Below are positions 7,711-17,788 of a stretch of 64,000 bases of DNA, piece after piece. Each line of letters starts with the position of its first letter. Within the stretch, counting starts at the first letter, position 1. Below the pieces are notes generated by a model, which did not search any database, was not told the origin of the DNA, and worked only from the letters and a program-made list of their open reading frames with translations. Origin of the DNA: Sinorhizobium sp. A49 (GTDB lineage: Bacteria > Pseudomonadota > Alphaproteobacteria > Rhizobiales > Rhizobiaceae). Location: NCBI RefSeq assembly GCF_002002725.1, contig NZ_MUNW01000063.1:124001-188000 (forward strand). The letters run 5' to 3'. Made by a program: the position numbers and the translations under genes.

Positions 7711-9915
7711 GTGCGGGAACCGAGGAAAGACGATAACCGGCCGAAGAAACGGCACATCTTTCTGAGGATCGATTCCTGGATCGATTCGACAGTCTGGAAT
7801 GCCGGGTTCAAACTCTCGCAATGGTGGGAAGATACCACGATTTTCTTCCGCCGCTTCCGCGTCACCGGCTGGAAGAAAGTGGTCTTCGAGGTGCTCGGCG
7901 AAGGCATGACCTGGGGCACGGCCGGCTCGGTGCTGATGCTGGCTCTGGCGCTTCCGGCTTTCGAAGAAACCAAGGGCAACTGGCGCGCGCAAAGCGATTT
8001 CGCCGTCACATTCCTCGATCGCTACGGCAACGAAATCGGCCATCGCGGCATCATCCACGAAGACTCCGTCCCGATCGACGAGCTGCCGGATCATCTGATC
8101 AAGGCGGTGCTTGCGACGGAAGACCGACGCTTCTTCGACCATTACGGCATCGATTTTCTCGGGCTCGCCCGCGCCATGACCGAGAACGCGCGTGCCGGTG
8201 GCGTCGTTCAGGGTGGATCGACCCTGACCCAGCAGCTCGCCAAGAACCTGTTCCTGTCGAACGAGCGCACCATCGAGCGCAAGATCAAGGAAGCGTTCCT
8301 GGCAATCTGGCTCGAATCCAACCTGTCGAAGAAAGAGATCCTGCGGCTCTATCTCGACCGCGCCTATATGGGCGGCGGTACGTTCGGCGCGGCCGCCGCG
8401 GCACAGTTCTATTTCGGCAAGGCGATCACCGACGTCAACCTGGCGGAATCCGCCATGCTCGCCGGCCTGTTCAAGGCGCCGGCGCGTTACGCGCCGCACG
8501 TCAACCTGCCGGCCGCCCGCGGCCGCGCCAACGAAGTTCTGACGAACCTCGTCCAGGGCGGACTGATGACCGAGGGACAGGTGATTGCCGCACGTCTCAA
8601 CCCGGCAACGGTCATCGATCGCGCCCAGGTCAAGGCGCCCGACTTCTTCCTCGACTGGGCCTTCGACGAGGTGCAGCGCATCGCCCGGCCGTTTGCCCAG
8701 CATTCGCTGATCGTGCGCACCACCATCGACATGGGGCTGCAGAACGCGGCCGAGGATTCGGTCGAGTCCAGCCTCCGCCAATACGGCGAGAGCTTCCATG
8801 TGAAGCAGGGCGCGCTTGTGATGGTCGAAAACGGCGGCCCAGTCCGGGCGATGGTCGGCGGCCGCGACTATGGCGAGAGCCAGTTCAACCGTGCCACACG
8901 GGCGCTGCGCCAGCCAGGCTCGTCCTTCAAGGTCTACACCTACGCGGCCGCGATGGAAAAAGGCATGACGCCGGAGACCATCGTTGTCGATGCGCCGATC
9001 ACCTGGCGCGGCTGGTCGCCGCAGAACTATGGCCGCAGCTATGCCGGTCGCATCACCATCCTGACGGCGATTGCCAAGTCGATCAACACGATCCCTGTGC
9101 GTCTCGCGAAAGACAAGCTCGGCACCGACCTGATCGTGCAGACAGCCAAGGCCATGGGCATCGAAACGCCGCTTCGCGCCGACAAGACGATGCCGCTCGG
9201 CACCTCGGAAGTAACCGTGCTCGACCAGGCGACCGCCTATGCCGTGTTCCCGGCAGGCGGCCTGCAATCGCGCCGGCACGGCATCAGCCAGATCCTGAAC
9301 TACGACGGCGACATCCTCTACGATTTTTCCCGCGACGAACCGCCGGCCAAACGCATCCTGTCCGAGCAAGCCAACGCATCGATGAACTCGATGCTGACGC
9401 AGATCCCGGTGATCGGCACGGCCCGCAAGGCAGCACTCGACAACGGCATCGTCACGGGCGGAAAGACCGGCACGACCCAGGCCTACCGCGATGCCTGGTT
9501 CGTCGGCTTCACCGGCGATTATACGACCGCGGTCTGGTTCGGGAACGACGACTATACCTCCACCAACAACATGACCGGCGGGTCATTGCCGGCCATGACC
9601 TTCAAGAGGCTGATGGACTACGCCGAACAGGGGATCGACCACCGCCAGATTCCGGGAATAACCAATCCCGCGCCTGCCCCGAGCAAGCAACCACAGGTCG
9701 CCAACGCCAAGCCGGATGAAAATGCCCTGCCTCCACTTGTGCGGCCGCGCTCTCTTTCGGCGGATGTCACGCGCTTGCTGCGTTCTGTGGGCGAAACCTT
9801 CGAGAAAGCTCCCGCCTTGAAGGCGCCAGAGAAGAATGGCGGCAAGGTGGCCGTCCTCGGCGCCACCGACGGTGGATCTCCCCAAGAGGGTCTCCCGAAT
9901 GCCGCCAGCAACTGA
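7711..9915 (+). CDS. Bifunctional penicillin-binding protein (glycosyltransferase/transpeptidase, PBP1 type)
   Basis: This 734-residue class A PBP has a cytoplasmic basic tail and one membrane helix (~70-85). The GT51 transglycosylase domain carries E137 in EDRRFF and GGSTLTQQLAKN at 168-179. The transpeptidase domain has the three penicillin-binding motifs: SxxK at S404 (PGSSFK), SxN at 457-459 (SIN) and KTG at 585-587. It polymerises lipid II and cross-links peptidoglycan in the periplasm. The start is a GTG with AGGACG upstream. The C-terminal ~80 residues are a Pro/Ala-rich tail. Closest to the PBP1A/1C group of rhizobia; which paralogue is not decidable here. Confidence 0.92.
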   Translation: MREPRKDDNRPKKRHIFLRIDSWIDSTVWNAGFKLSQWWEDTTIFFRRFRVTGWKKVVFEVLGEGMTWGTAGSVLMLALALPAFEETKGNWRAQSDFAVTFLDRYGNEIGHRGIIHEDSVPIDELPDHLIKAVLATEDRRFFDHYGIDFLGLARAMTENARAGGVVQGGSTLTQQLAKNLFLSNERTIERKIKEAFLAIWLESNLSKKEILRLYLDRAYMGGGTFGAAAAAQFYFGKAITDVNLAESAMLAGLFKAPARYAPHVNLPAARGRANEVLTNLVQGGLMTEGQVIAARLNPATVIDRAQVKAPDFFLDWAFDEVQRIARPFAQHSLIVRTTIDMGLQNAAEDSVESSLRQYGESFHVKQGALVMVENGGPVRAMVGGRDYGESQFNRATRALRQPGSSFKVYTYAAAMEKGMTPETIVVDAPITWRGWSPQNYGRSYAGRITILTAIAKSINTIPVRLAKDKLGTDLIVQTAKAMGIETPLRADKTMPLGTSEVTVLDQATAYAVFPAGGLQSRRHGISQILNYDGDILYDFSRDEPPAKRILSEQANASMNSMLTQIPVIGTARKAALDNGIVTGGKTGTTQAYRDAWFVGFTGDYTTAVWFGNDDYTSTNNMTGGSLPAMTFKRLMDYAEQGIDHRQIPGITNPAPAPSKQPQVANAKPDENALPPLVRPRSLSADVTRLLRSVGETFEKAPALKAPEKNGGKVAVLGATDGGSPQEGLPNAASN

Positions 9916-10065
9916 ACGCGCTCGAAACCTTGATGTGAGAGACCGGATCGATGCTGGCTGCCAGCTCGGCACAATGATCGCCGTTGCGTCGCGCGCTCGT
10001 ATGGGCGAGACATGGGCAGCGCTGCGCCGTGCGGCGACGCATAACCATATTCGATAGAGCCGCCA

Positions 10066-10653
10066 TTGTTCCGAATTCCCCTCCTCGTCGCCCTTGCCCT
10101 TGCCATCGCCTTCGGCGGCGGCATCGCGTCGGCCGTCTGGGCGCTGAAGGCGACGGTCGGTTTCGGTGCCATATCGATCGGTCCGTGGGTTGCCTTTCCC
10201 GAGGCACAGACCGAGAAGGCCGACCCCTATGCCAAGGCGCACCGCGCCCGGGCCGGCGAACTGCTCTACGGTGGCGCCGAAGGCCTGATGTTCATGGCAC
10301 AGGTCGATGACAAGGGAGACAAGCTTTCGTCGGCCTGCTCCTACGATGTCTCGGGGATGACGCCGCAAGCACGGTTCTGGACGCTCTATGCTGCGAATGC
10401 CGACGGTGTCCCGTTGCGCCCCGGCTCGGATCTGCCCTGGGCCATCAATTCATGGACGGTGCTGCGCGCCGAAGACAGTTCTTTCAGCATTCATGTCTCG
10501 CCGAACGCCAAGCCGGACAACTGGGTGGCATTGCGGCATGCGGGGACCTTCCGGCTCGTCCTGACGCTGCTCGACACCCCGACCGCCGGCTCCTCCGGCC
10601 TCATCGATCTCGCGATGCCAAAGATCGTGAAAACGGGATGCGGCGATGCGTAG
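10066..10653 (+). CDS. DUF1214 domain membrane-anchored protein
   Basis: This 195-residue protein starts at TTG with an N-terminal signal anchor (~1-28). It then carries a DUF1214-like beta domain whose end shows the typical W.LYAAN.DG...L...SWTV, SIHVSPNAKPDNWVAL and GTFRLVLTLLDTP blocks. It is probably periplasmic. It overlaps the following DUF1254-like gene by 8 bases. Rhizobiales carry this split pair where other bacteria have one DUF1254-DUF1214 polypeptide, so the two likely fold or act together. Function unknown. Confidence 0.75.
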   Translation: MFRIPLLVALALAIAFGGGIASAVWALKATVGFGAISIGPWVAFPEAQTEKADPYAKAHRARAGELLYGGAEGLMFMAQVDDKGDKLSSACSYDVSGMTPQARFWTLYAANADGVPLRPGSDLPWAINSWTVLRAEDSSFSIHVSPNAKPDNWVALRHAGTFRLVLTLLDTPTAGSSGLIDLAMPKIVKTGCGDA

Positions 10654-11191
10654 TGTTCTGTTCGCTTCCATCCTCGGCCTCGTCGGCGCGGCACTGCTGC
10701 ATATCGTCATCGTGCTGGTGCTCCCGCAGTTTACCGGTCGCGACGCCTATACGCGTGTGCTCGGCCTGCTCGAGATGGACAGCTTCTTTTCCTTGACGAG
10801 TACACCCGGGCCGACGGGCCTCAGCAATGACGACCCTTACCTGCGCACGGCGGTCTGCAGCTTTTCCATCGCCGATGGACCGGCGCGTTTCCTCGCCAGC
10901 GGCTCCGTTCCCTTCTGGTCGCTCGCCGTTTTCGATAGCAGCTCCAACGAAGTCTTCAGCATGAACGACCATACCGCCGTCAACGGCAGGCTGGATCTTG
11001 TGGTCGCGACGCCGATCCAGTTGGTGGAACTGCGCAAGGCACCGCCGCAAGCCCTGGCGCAATCGATCATGGTGGAGATGAAGGAAGAGGATGGCTATGC
11101 GGTGCTGCGCGCCATGGCGCCGCTCGACAGCTTTGAAGACCAAGTGCGGAATTTCCTGGCGGAATCAAGGTGCGAGCCCTTCCGGCGCTGA
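10646..11191 (+). CDS. DUF1254-like membrane-anchored protein
   Basis: The 181-residue product has an N-terminal hydrophobic helix (ASILGLVGAALLHIVIVLVL). It continues with a DUF1254-type segment SNDDPYLRTAVCSFSIADG, a PFWSLAVFDSSSNEVFSMND stretch and a helical end. The 8-base overlap with the DUF1214 gene indicates translational coupling. It is likely exported and membrane-tethered. No catalytic motif is visible, and I do not assign a biochemical function. Confidence 0.72.
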   Translation: MRSVLFASILGLVGAALLHIVIVLVLPQFTGRDAYTRVLGLLEMDSFFSLTSTPGPTGLSNDDPYLRTAVCSFSIADGPARFLASGSVPFWSLAVFDSSSNEVFSMNDHTAVNGRLDLVVATPIQLVELRKAPPQALAQSIMVEMKEEDGYAVLRAMAPLDSFEDQVRNFLAESRCEPFRR

Positions 11192-11420
11192 CGCATGTCG
11201 CGCAAAAACAAAGAGCTTAAATCGCCACAAGCAAACCGGGGCGATCACGCATCGAGCCGTGTAACCTGATGGTCAGAAGATCCAACCTTCAGCCCCGCCG
11301 TTTTTCGTGAGGAGGTCGTGAAGAAGATGATCGCGTCCGCAAAGACGGAGCGTTGTCGGCACGAACAAAGCCGTGCTTAGGCCGGCCGATGGGACCGACA
11401 CCTGGGCGGTCGCTAGAAGC

Positions 11421-11594
11421 CTACTGCTTTTTGATCCGACGTCCGTCAGGCGCGGTTGGCTGCGGGTCGCGGCCGTCGAGGCGCTCGTAGCGGATGCCGG
11501 TAAACAAAAGCACTTTTGCTCCGCCCGATATGGCCGGAGGCCTGCGTGGTGGCATTTGGACCTTGCGGTCCTCAATTCTGATCACGTCTGCCAT
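11421..11594 (-). CDS. Small basic hypothetical protein (57 aa)
   Basis: The product begins MADVIRIEDRKVQMPPRRPP and ends in a Lys/Arg-rich tail; it is small and basic with no cysteine or membrane helix. The chosen ATG has GGAGA about 4 bases upstream, a sequence that itself overlaps an earlier in-frame ATG, so the internal start is preferred. Codon usage and the balanced charged composition look more like a real protein than the competing frames. I do not recognise a family. Confidence 0.45.
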   Translation of the reverse strand: MADVIRIEDRKVQMPPRRPPAISGGAKVLLFTGIRYERLDGRDPQPTAPDGRRIKKQ

Positions 11595-11907
11595 GCTCGT
11601 CTCCATAAAGGCTTGAGACGGATGAACTACCGTACAGATTTCACCCTGCCCTTTCGGGGCCAGCGCATTTTCCCGGGCTTAGCCCGGACAGGCGCGCTTT
11701 TCTCATCTTCTCCTTCTTCCGGTCACCCGGAGGTTGCGGCTTGCTCGAGTGGTACAGACCAATCATAGACGGTCCGCTTCGATTGAGCCATAGGCTGGTT
11801 AACAGATGGTTAACGCCGCATCTGCACCCCGAACCTAAGGGCAGTATGTCCCCCGGAAAAACAAAACACTGTATCCGGGGTAACAGCTTTGGGCGGACGG
11901 GGAACGG
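11595..11907. other. 313-base interval around the hairpins
   Basis: Besides the tandem hairpins this gap holds GGTTAACAGATGGTTAAC (direct GGTTAAC repeats near 11796-11813), a possible promoter region. It contains no credible coding frame. Confidence 0.35.
11648..11705 (+). ncRNA. Two tandem hairpins followed by a pyrimidine tract (possible small RNA end)
   Basis: On the plus strand there is GCCC/GGGC with a 5-base loop (11648-11660), then CCGGGC/GCCCGG with a 3-base loop (11673-11687). A short GCGC pair flanks the second stem, and a CTTTTCTC pyrimidine run follows. The element lies between convergently unrelated units with no ORF across it. It could be the 3' end of a small RNA or a terminator; no family was recognised. 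Confidence 0.3.
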
Positions 11908-12192
11908 CTAGCGCCTGGACAACAGGCCGAAGAGGAACGAAACACCGGCAACGGTCAGAAGCGTCGAAATCGGCTCTTCGCGGACGCGCTCGCGCACCCG
12001 CTCCGTCATCAATTCCGCTTCACCTTGCACCACTGCCTTGGCACCAGTGCCGATCGCCGAAACGGTTTCGGTCAGTCGGCTAATCTCAGCGCGCAACTCC
12101 GCAATCTGCGCCTCCAGTTCGACCCGGGCAGCCGATGTTTCCACTTCACTTTCGACCGTGTCAGCCACCGCCTGCAGTTTCTTTTCTACCAT
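11908..12192 (-). CDS. YqjD/ElaB-like (DUF883) small membrane protein
   Basis: The 94-residue product begins MVEKKLQAVADTVES. The chosen ATG has AAGGAG 8 bases upstream; an earlier in-frame start at 12222 lacks one. Residues ~10-70 are a long amphipathic coiled-coil helix (ELEAQIAELRAEISRLTETV). The C-terminus ends in one hydrophobic helix, TLLTVAGVSFLFGLLSRR, the layout of ElaB/YqjD proteins that tether ribosomes or other partners to the inner membrane in stationary phase of E. coli. The family link is by architecture; partner unknown here. Confidence 0.72.
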   Translation of the reverse strand: MVEKKLQAVADTVESEVETSAARVELEAQIAELRAEISRLTETVSAIGTGAKAVVQGEAELMTERVRERVREEPISTLLTVAGVSFLFGLLSRR

Positions 12193-12348
12193 TGCAACGC
12201 TCCTTCTCTTGCCCGCTTTCAACGCATCGCGACAACAATGGTTCCGACGACAAGCCGTGAAAACCCGAACGGAAACGAAAACGGGCGCCCCAAGGGCCGC
12301 CCGTCCGAAAGCTGGGGCAAAATCGCCCGCCGCTCTTCATCTCGCGCA

Positions 12349-13092
12349 TCATTCTACGCAGGATGGGTCCATCGCCTGGCATCGAATGAGCGGTTCTGGG
12401 CGCGCGCCGCCATAACCATCCTCGAAATCCTCGCGAACACGGGTGCCGTCGCGATCGCGGCGACGCTCCCATTCGCGGCGGCTGTCGCCGCCTGCCTGGT
12501 CGTCCCAGCGCTCGCCGTCCCTGCGGTTGCGCTCCCAGTTCTGGCGATCTCGATCCCGTTCGCGCTGTTCGCGCGCTTGGTCGCGCGTCCACTCGCGCTC
12601 CTGCCGGGCGCGGTCGCGTTCCCAGTCGCGGCGATCACGGTCGCGTTGACGCTCCCAGTCCCGCGGGCGACGGTTGTCGTCGACCCAATCCGGCCCACGG
12701 CGCCAGCGGTCACGGTCACGATAGAAGTCACGGCCGCGATAGTTGCGGTCCCAGTAGCGATCGAATTGGAAGACCACCGTCGGGATACCGAGCGGGCGGT
12801 AATATTGCGGTTCGACATAGACCCTGTTGCGGCGATAGTTCGCCTGCACATAGCGCCCTGCTACCCAGCCGCGGCCGCCATAAAAGGAAACGTCGCACCA
12901 GGGCAGATCGGCGAGGCAGCCGTGGATTTCAACGGACTCGCCGGCGGGGATCATCGACACGGCAGGGTAGCGCGTGCTTGGTCCGGATCGCATATTGACG
13001 TTGGCGGTTGCAAATCCCTCTGCCGCCTCGGCGATCGCCGGCGCCAACAAAAGCGCGCATATGGCCGCCGCGCGCAACACTATTTTCTTCAC
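12349..13092 (-). CDS. Exported SH3-domain protein with Arg/Asp/Trp-rich repeat tail
   Basis: The product is 247 residues from the GTG at 13092 (GGGAGA upstream). A signal peptide (KKIVLRAAAICALLLAPAIAEA) is followed by a bacterial SH3 domain (NMRSGPSTRYPAV...IPAGESVEIHGC...WCDVSF...GWVAGRYV). About 130 residues of low-complexity tail, rich in RDRD, DWER and QRERDR, come after. The SH3 part probably binds cell wall or another envelope partner; the charged tail is extreme and probably disordered. The nucleotide repetition at 12430-12720 is a consequence of this coding repeat. Confidence 0.75.
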   Translation of the reverse strand: MKKIVLRAAAICALLLAPAIAEAAEGFATANVNMRSGPSTRYPAVSMIPAGESVEIHGCLADLPWCDVSFYGGRGWVAGRYVQANYRRNRVYVEPQYYRPLGIPTVVFQFDRYWDRNYRGRDFYRDRDRWRRGPDWVDDNRRPRDWERQRDRDRRDWERDRARQEREWTRDQAREQRERDRDRQNWERNRRDGERWDDQAGGDSRREWERRRDRDGTRVREDFEDGYGGARPEPLIRCQAMDPSCVE

Positions 13093-13410
13093 AGTAAGCT
13101 GTCTCCCATCGGAAGGCCCCTCTTCACTAAGCCTTCTTGCGTCGGCGGGCGTCCGGAACCCTTCACCGTCACCGCGATCACTTAAAGCCGCTTGTGGATT
13201 TTTTAAGGCTGGAGGCGATCGAACCCACAGCAAGCAGGGCTTTACGGCAGAAACCGTACAAAACCGTCGAGGGCTTGCGCGCCGCAAGCCTGAATAAAGC
13301 CCCAACGTCCATAGTTAACAGTGCGCTAACGCTTTTCTTTTATTTTTAGTGACGTGTGCCGTTCCGGGTCGCCGGCGAGGGCAATCATGTTTTGCGTGCA
13401 AGGATTTACC
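13093..13410. other. Divergent promoter region between SH3 and DUF2336 genes
   Basis: This 318-base interval serves both flanking start codons. GTTAACAGTGCGCTAACGC near 13314-13332 contains inverted TTAAC/GCTAA-like elements and is followed by a T-rich run. No ORF of quality is present. Confidence 0.35.
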
Positions 13411-14457
13411 GTGACGGATCGCTTTCGTGAGTTGGAAAGGCCACAGACGGGCCGCTTGAAGGACGTCGTCCTGATGGCAACCGTCAGCGGTTTCGAAAGC
13501 CTGCGGATCCCGCGCAAGTCCGACATGAAGCAGTTTTCCGAATTGTTCGAACCCCTGTTCCTCGGCTCCAGCAGCGAAGCGCGCCGTCAGGCCGCCGCCG
13601 CGCTGTCGCAATGCCCCCATGTTCCAGAGCCGGTCGCAGCTTTGATCGGCAGCATGCCGATCTCGATCGCCGCCATTTTCCTAACCCGCTCGCAAGCGCT
13701 TTCGGATCGAACGCTCATCGGCGTCATCCGCCAGCAGAGCCCGGCGCATGCCAGCGCCATCGCCCGGCGCGCCGCCCTGTCCCCGTCCGTCATCGATGCC
13801 CTGGTCGAACACCACAACCCCGCCGGCCTTTCCGCCCGTCCCGACGTGCAGCAGCGACCGGTCACGGCGCCCTCAGCTTCGGCCGAGCCGGATGCCGACG
13901 CCCAGGCGGATCGGACCGCGCGCGAGGAGAGCTTGCGCGCCGAGATCAAGGCGCTTGCGCGTGCCGGCGCGCGCGAAGTCGCGTCGACCATCGTACCGAT
14001 CAGCGGGCTGCACAGCGCTCTCTTGGTGCGTTTTGCACGGAGCGGTGAGATCATCCTGTTCTCGCGCGCGCTGGCGACGGCGCTCGATGCCGGCGGCCCG
14101 CTGGTCGAGCGCATTCTTCTCGACGTTTCCGGGCAGCAGCTGGCAACGAGCCTGATTGCCCTTTCGCTGCCGACCGACGACCTCATCTTCGTCCTGCAAT
14201 CGCTCTATCCGCATCTCGCCGAGCGCATCGGCGGGGTCAGCCGCGCGGAAGCCTTGACCGGCACCATGGACCCGAAGTCAAGCAGAGAGCGGCTTGACGC
14301 CTGGCTCCAGTCGGACGCGCGGGACGAGGCGCCCACAGCACGGCACCAGGCCTATCTTGCCGACGACCATGCCAATGATGCGCGGCAACCGGCTATTCGA
14401 AAGGTCGCTGGCGCTGTCGGCAGCGCCAAGCCGCAGCGGGTCTTCGGCCGCCGGTAA
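13411..14457 (+). CDS. DUF2336 family protein
   Basis: The product has 348 residues from a GTG with AAGGA 6 bases upstream; upstream ATGs at 13354 and 13387 lack a good site. It begins VTDRFRELERPQTGRLKDVVLMATVSGFESLRIP and is mostly helical (HEAT-like), with the alphaproteobacterial DUF2336 pattern of RTLIGVIRQQSPAHASAIARR and ERILLDVSGQQLATSLIALSL. There is no signal peptide, so it is probably cytosolic. In Caulobacter, DUF2336 proteins have been linked to stress and motility regulation, but no enzymatic activity is established. It stands alone on the plus strand. Confidence 0.75.
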   Translation: MTDRFRELERPQTGRLKDVVLMATVSGFESLRIPRKSDMKQFSELFEPLFLGSSSEARRQAAAALSQCPHVPEPVAALIGSMPISIAAIFLTRSQALSDRTLIGVIRQQSPAHASAIARRAALSPSVIDALVEHHNPAGLSARPDVQQRPVTAPSASAEPDADAQADRTAREESLRAEIKALARAGAREVASTIVPISGLHSALLVRFARSGEIILFSRALATALDAGGPLVERILLDVSGQQLATSLIALSLPTDDLIFVLQSLYPHLAERIGGVSRAEALTGTMDPKSSRERLDAWLQSDARDEAPTARHQAYLADDHANDARQPAIRKVAGAVGSAKPQRVFGRR

Positions 14458-14514
14458 GCCGTGGCCACGACCGTTTGCGAATAGCCCCGCCAGTAGCCCC
14501 CAGCGTAGTAAACC

Positions 14515-14742
14515 TCAGAGCTTTTGTTTCATCGCCTCCGCGATCCAGCTCCATTGGCGCCCAGCCTGATTGGAAGCCGCCTCGCCTTGCAGGATCGCCA
14601 TCAGCTCCTGATAGCGCACCGAGCGCGCGTGGTATTTCCGATATTGCGTGAGTTGCCAATCGAGGAAGGTCCTGTCCGGTTCCTTCTTCATTGCGCGTGC
14701 TGATCGTTCCAGCCAATCCTCGGCGATCTGAGCAGCTCTCAC
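14515..14742 (-). CDS. Small hypothetical protein coupled to DUF1491
   Basis: The 75-residue frame begins at a GTG 7 bases after the DUF1491 stop. The product is charged and aromatic (EPDRTFLDWQLTQYRKYHARSVRYQELMAILQGE...WSWIAEAMKQKL), with compositional balance unlike the shadow frames around it. The ribosome-binding site is weak, so translational coupling is likely if the gene is real. I do not recognise a family. Confidence 0.42.
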   Translation of the reverse strand: MRAAQIAEDWLERSARAMKKEPDRTFLDWQLTQYRKYHARSVRYQELMAILQGEAASNQAGRQWSWIAEAMKQKL

Positions 14743-14749
14743 GGATGTT

Positions 14750-15109
14750 TCAAGAGCGGCGCGCGCCCTCTTCCGGCACGACGTCGAACAGATCGGCGCG
14801 ATCATCCAGTTCGATCTCGATGATCCAGCAATCCGGGTCGAACCGGATTTCGCGAGAGAGTGCGCCGTCCACTTCATCGCCATCGCGATCCTTCAGCCGG
14901 ATCTCGAACTTGCGACCGATATCGGCCTCGTCTTCGAAGAAATTCTGCGGCGCCGGCGCAAACAGCGTCTCGGTGCCCATGCGCGTACGCTGACGGATGA
15001 AGATCGCGCCGGCGTCCTCCGCCCCTTTGCGCAAGACTGCGGCATAGCCCCCCAGCGCGAAGGCGCGGCGCAGCAAGGCGGAGACGAAGATGTGGGACTT
15101 GAGGCGCAT
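14750..15109 (-). CDS. DUF1491 family protein
   Basis: The product is 119 residues and begins MRLKSHIFVSALLRRAFALGGYAAV. It contains KGAEDAGAIFIRQR (the conserved GAxxAGAIFV core) and ends with RFDPDCWIIEIEL plus an acidic tail. It is a small cytosolic protein found across Rhizobiales; its function is unknown. It is followed at once by the small coupled ORF at 14515. The frame extends 12 codons upstream, but MRLKSH is the family start. Confidence 0.8.
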   Translation of the reverse strand: MRLKSHIFVSALLRRAFALGGYAAVLRKGAEDAGAIFIRQRTRMGTETLFAPAPQNFFEDEADIGRKFEIRLKDRDGDEVDGALSREIRFDPDCWIIEIELDDRADLFDVVPEEGARRS

Positions 15110-15255
15110 CGAGATGCCTGTACACGGGGCGAGCCAGCCATGCAAATCGGTGGCGGCGACAAGAAAGCATTGTGGCCTTCGCGATGGTCGATACCAAGAC
15201 TACGCCGTCACGCGTCAAACATGATGGATCGGAGACGAAACCGTGAGAAGACGCC

Positions 15256-16192
15256 TCAAAGCGCGCCGATCTCCTTGAGCTTCTTCAGCACTTTTGGATT
15301 GGGCTCGCCCGTCTGCGGCAGGCGATAATGCTTCTCGAAATGGCGGATCGCTGCGCGCGTCTGATCGCCCGCGACGCCATCAACGACGATGTCGGCATAG
15401 GCGAGATTGCTCAAGCCCTTCTGGATATTCAAAACCAGTTCGCTCGACACCGGGATCTCCGCGCGAGGGATGAGCATCTTGTCGGTCTCGGCCGAACGGA
15501 TGGCGGCCGCCACCGGATCGACATCGGCCACGGCGCGCTTCGGATCGGCATAGGGCCGGCTTGCGGGCATCGCCGCGGCCACCTTCTGACCGGACGTGGC
15601 GCGCAGCGCGCGCAGCAGCTCGGCGCTCGCAGTCCCCGTCTCGGTGCGCCCGACCTGCTTTTCAAACCGCAGGATCGCGGCCGACGTGCGCGGGCCCGGG
15701 CGCCCATCCGGCACACCATCGTAAAGGCCGATGCGGTTCAGTTCCTTCTGGACGTCGGCGACCAGCGGCGAAGCGGATGTGTCCGGCACGGAGGCGACCC
15801 GCTCGGGCGTCGGCTTTTCGAGCGGCGCTTCGGATGAGGCGCCTGCAATCACGTCTTCGACGCTCTCCGCTTCTTTGTCGCCCTCGCGCTTGATGACGAA
15901 GGTGGTGACATTGCGCGGCTCGATCTCGGCGCCCTTGGCGACGGCGATGCGCTCTGCCGTCTCTGGGCTGACAAGCGGCACGCGAGTGCGAAGCAGAGGT
16001 GATGGATGTGAGCCGTGCTGATACCACATGGCGTTGGCGGCAACGAACGAAAACACAACGGCAAAGGCAGCTGTACCGCCGGCGCTCAAGGGGTGGCGGG
16101 CGACCAGCCGGCCGGCAAGCGCAGCACCTCGGCCGGCGAGAGCCAACCCACGCATGGCAAGGCCTGGCGCGGGACGCGCCGCCTTCTTGCGT

Positions 16193-16221
<29 letters not shown>
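15256..16221 (-). CDS. Membrane-anchored peptidoglycan-binding protein (two PG_binding_1 domains)
   Basis: The product is 321 residues from the ATG at 16221. A basic cytoplasmic N-terminus (APRKRKQPERKK) is followed by one TM helix (~48-65). The periplasmic part has two peptidoglycan-binding repeats, each of the form VQKELNRIGLYDGVPDGRPGPRT and IQKGLSNLAYADIVVDGVAGDQT, followed by AIRHFEKHYRLPQTG. It overlaps divJ by 29 bases, so the two are probably co-transcribed, linking a wall-binding protein to the cell-cycle kinase. Exact role unknown. Confidence 0.8.

Positions 16222-17788
<1,567 letters not shown>

Noticed and set aside
7498-9369. Minus-strand ORF of 623 codons over the penicillin-binding protein
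   Set aside because: The plus-strand frame has SxxK, SxN and KTG motifs; this frame shows none of a known family.
11648-11705. suhB/MmgR-type small RNA
   Set aside because: The known CUCCUCCC loop signature of that family is absent here.
12430-12720. Direct repeats resembling a tandem or CRISPR-like array
   Set aside because: The period follows codons of the RD/ER-rich protein; there are no constant repeats with unique spacers.
12025-13185. Plus-strand 386-codon Ala/Val/Pro-rich ORF
   Set aside because: It is the complement of the Arg/Asp-rich repeat tail of the SH3 protein; its regularity is a by-product of that coding repeat.
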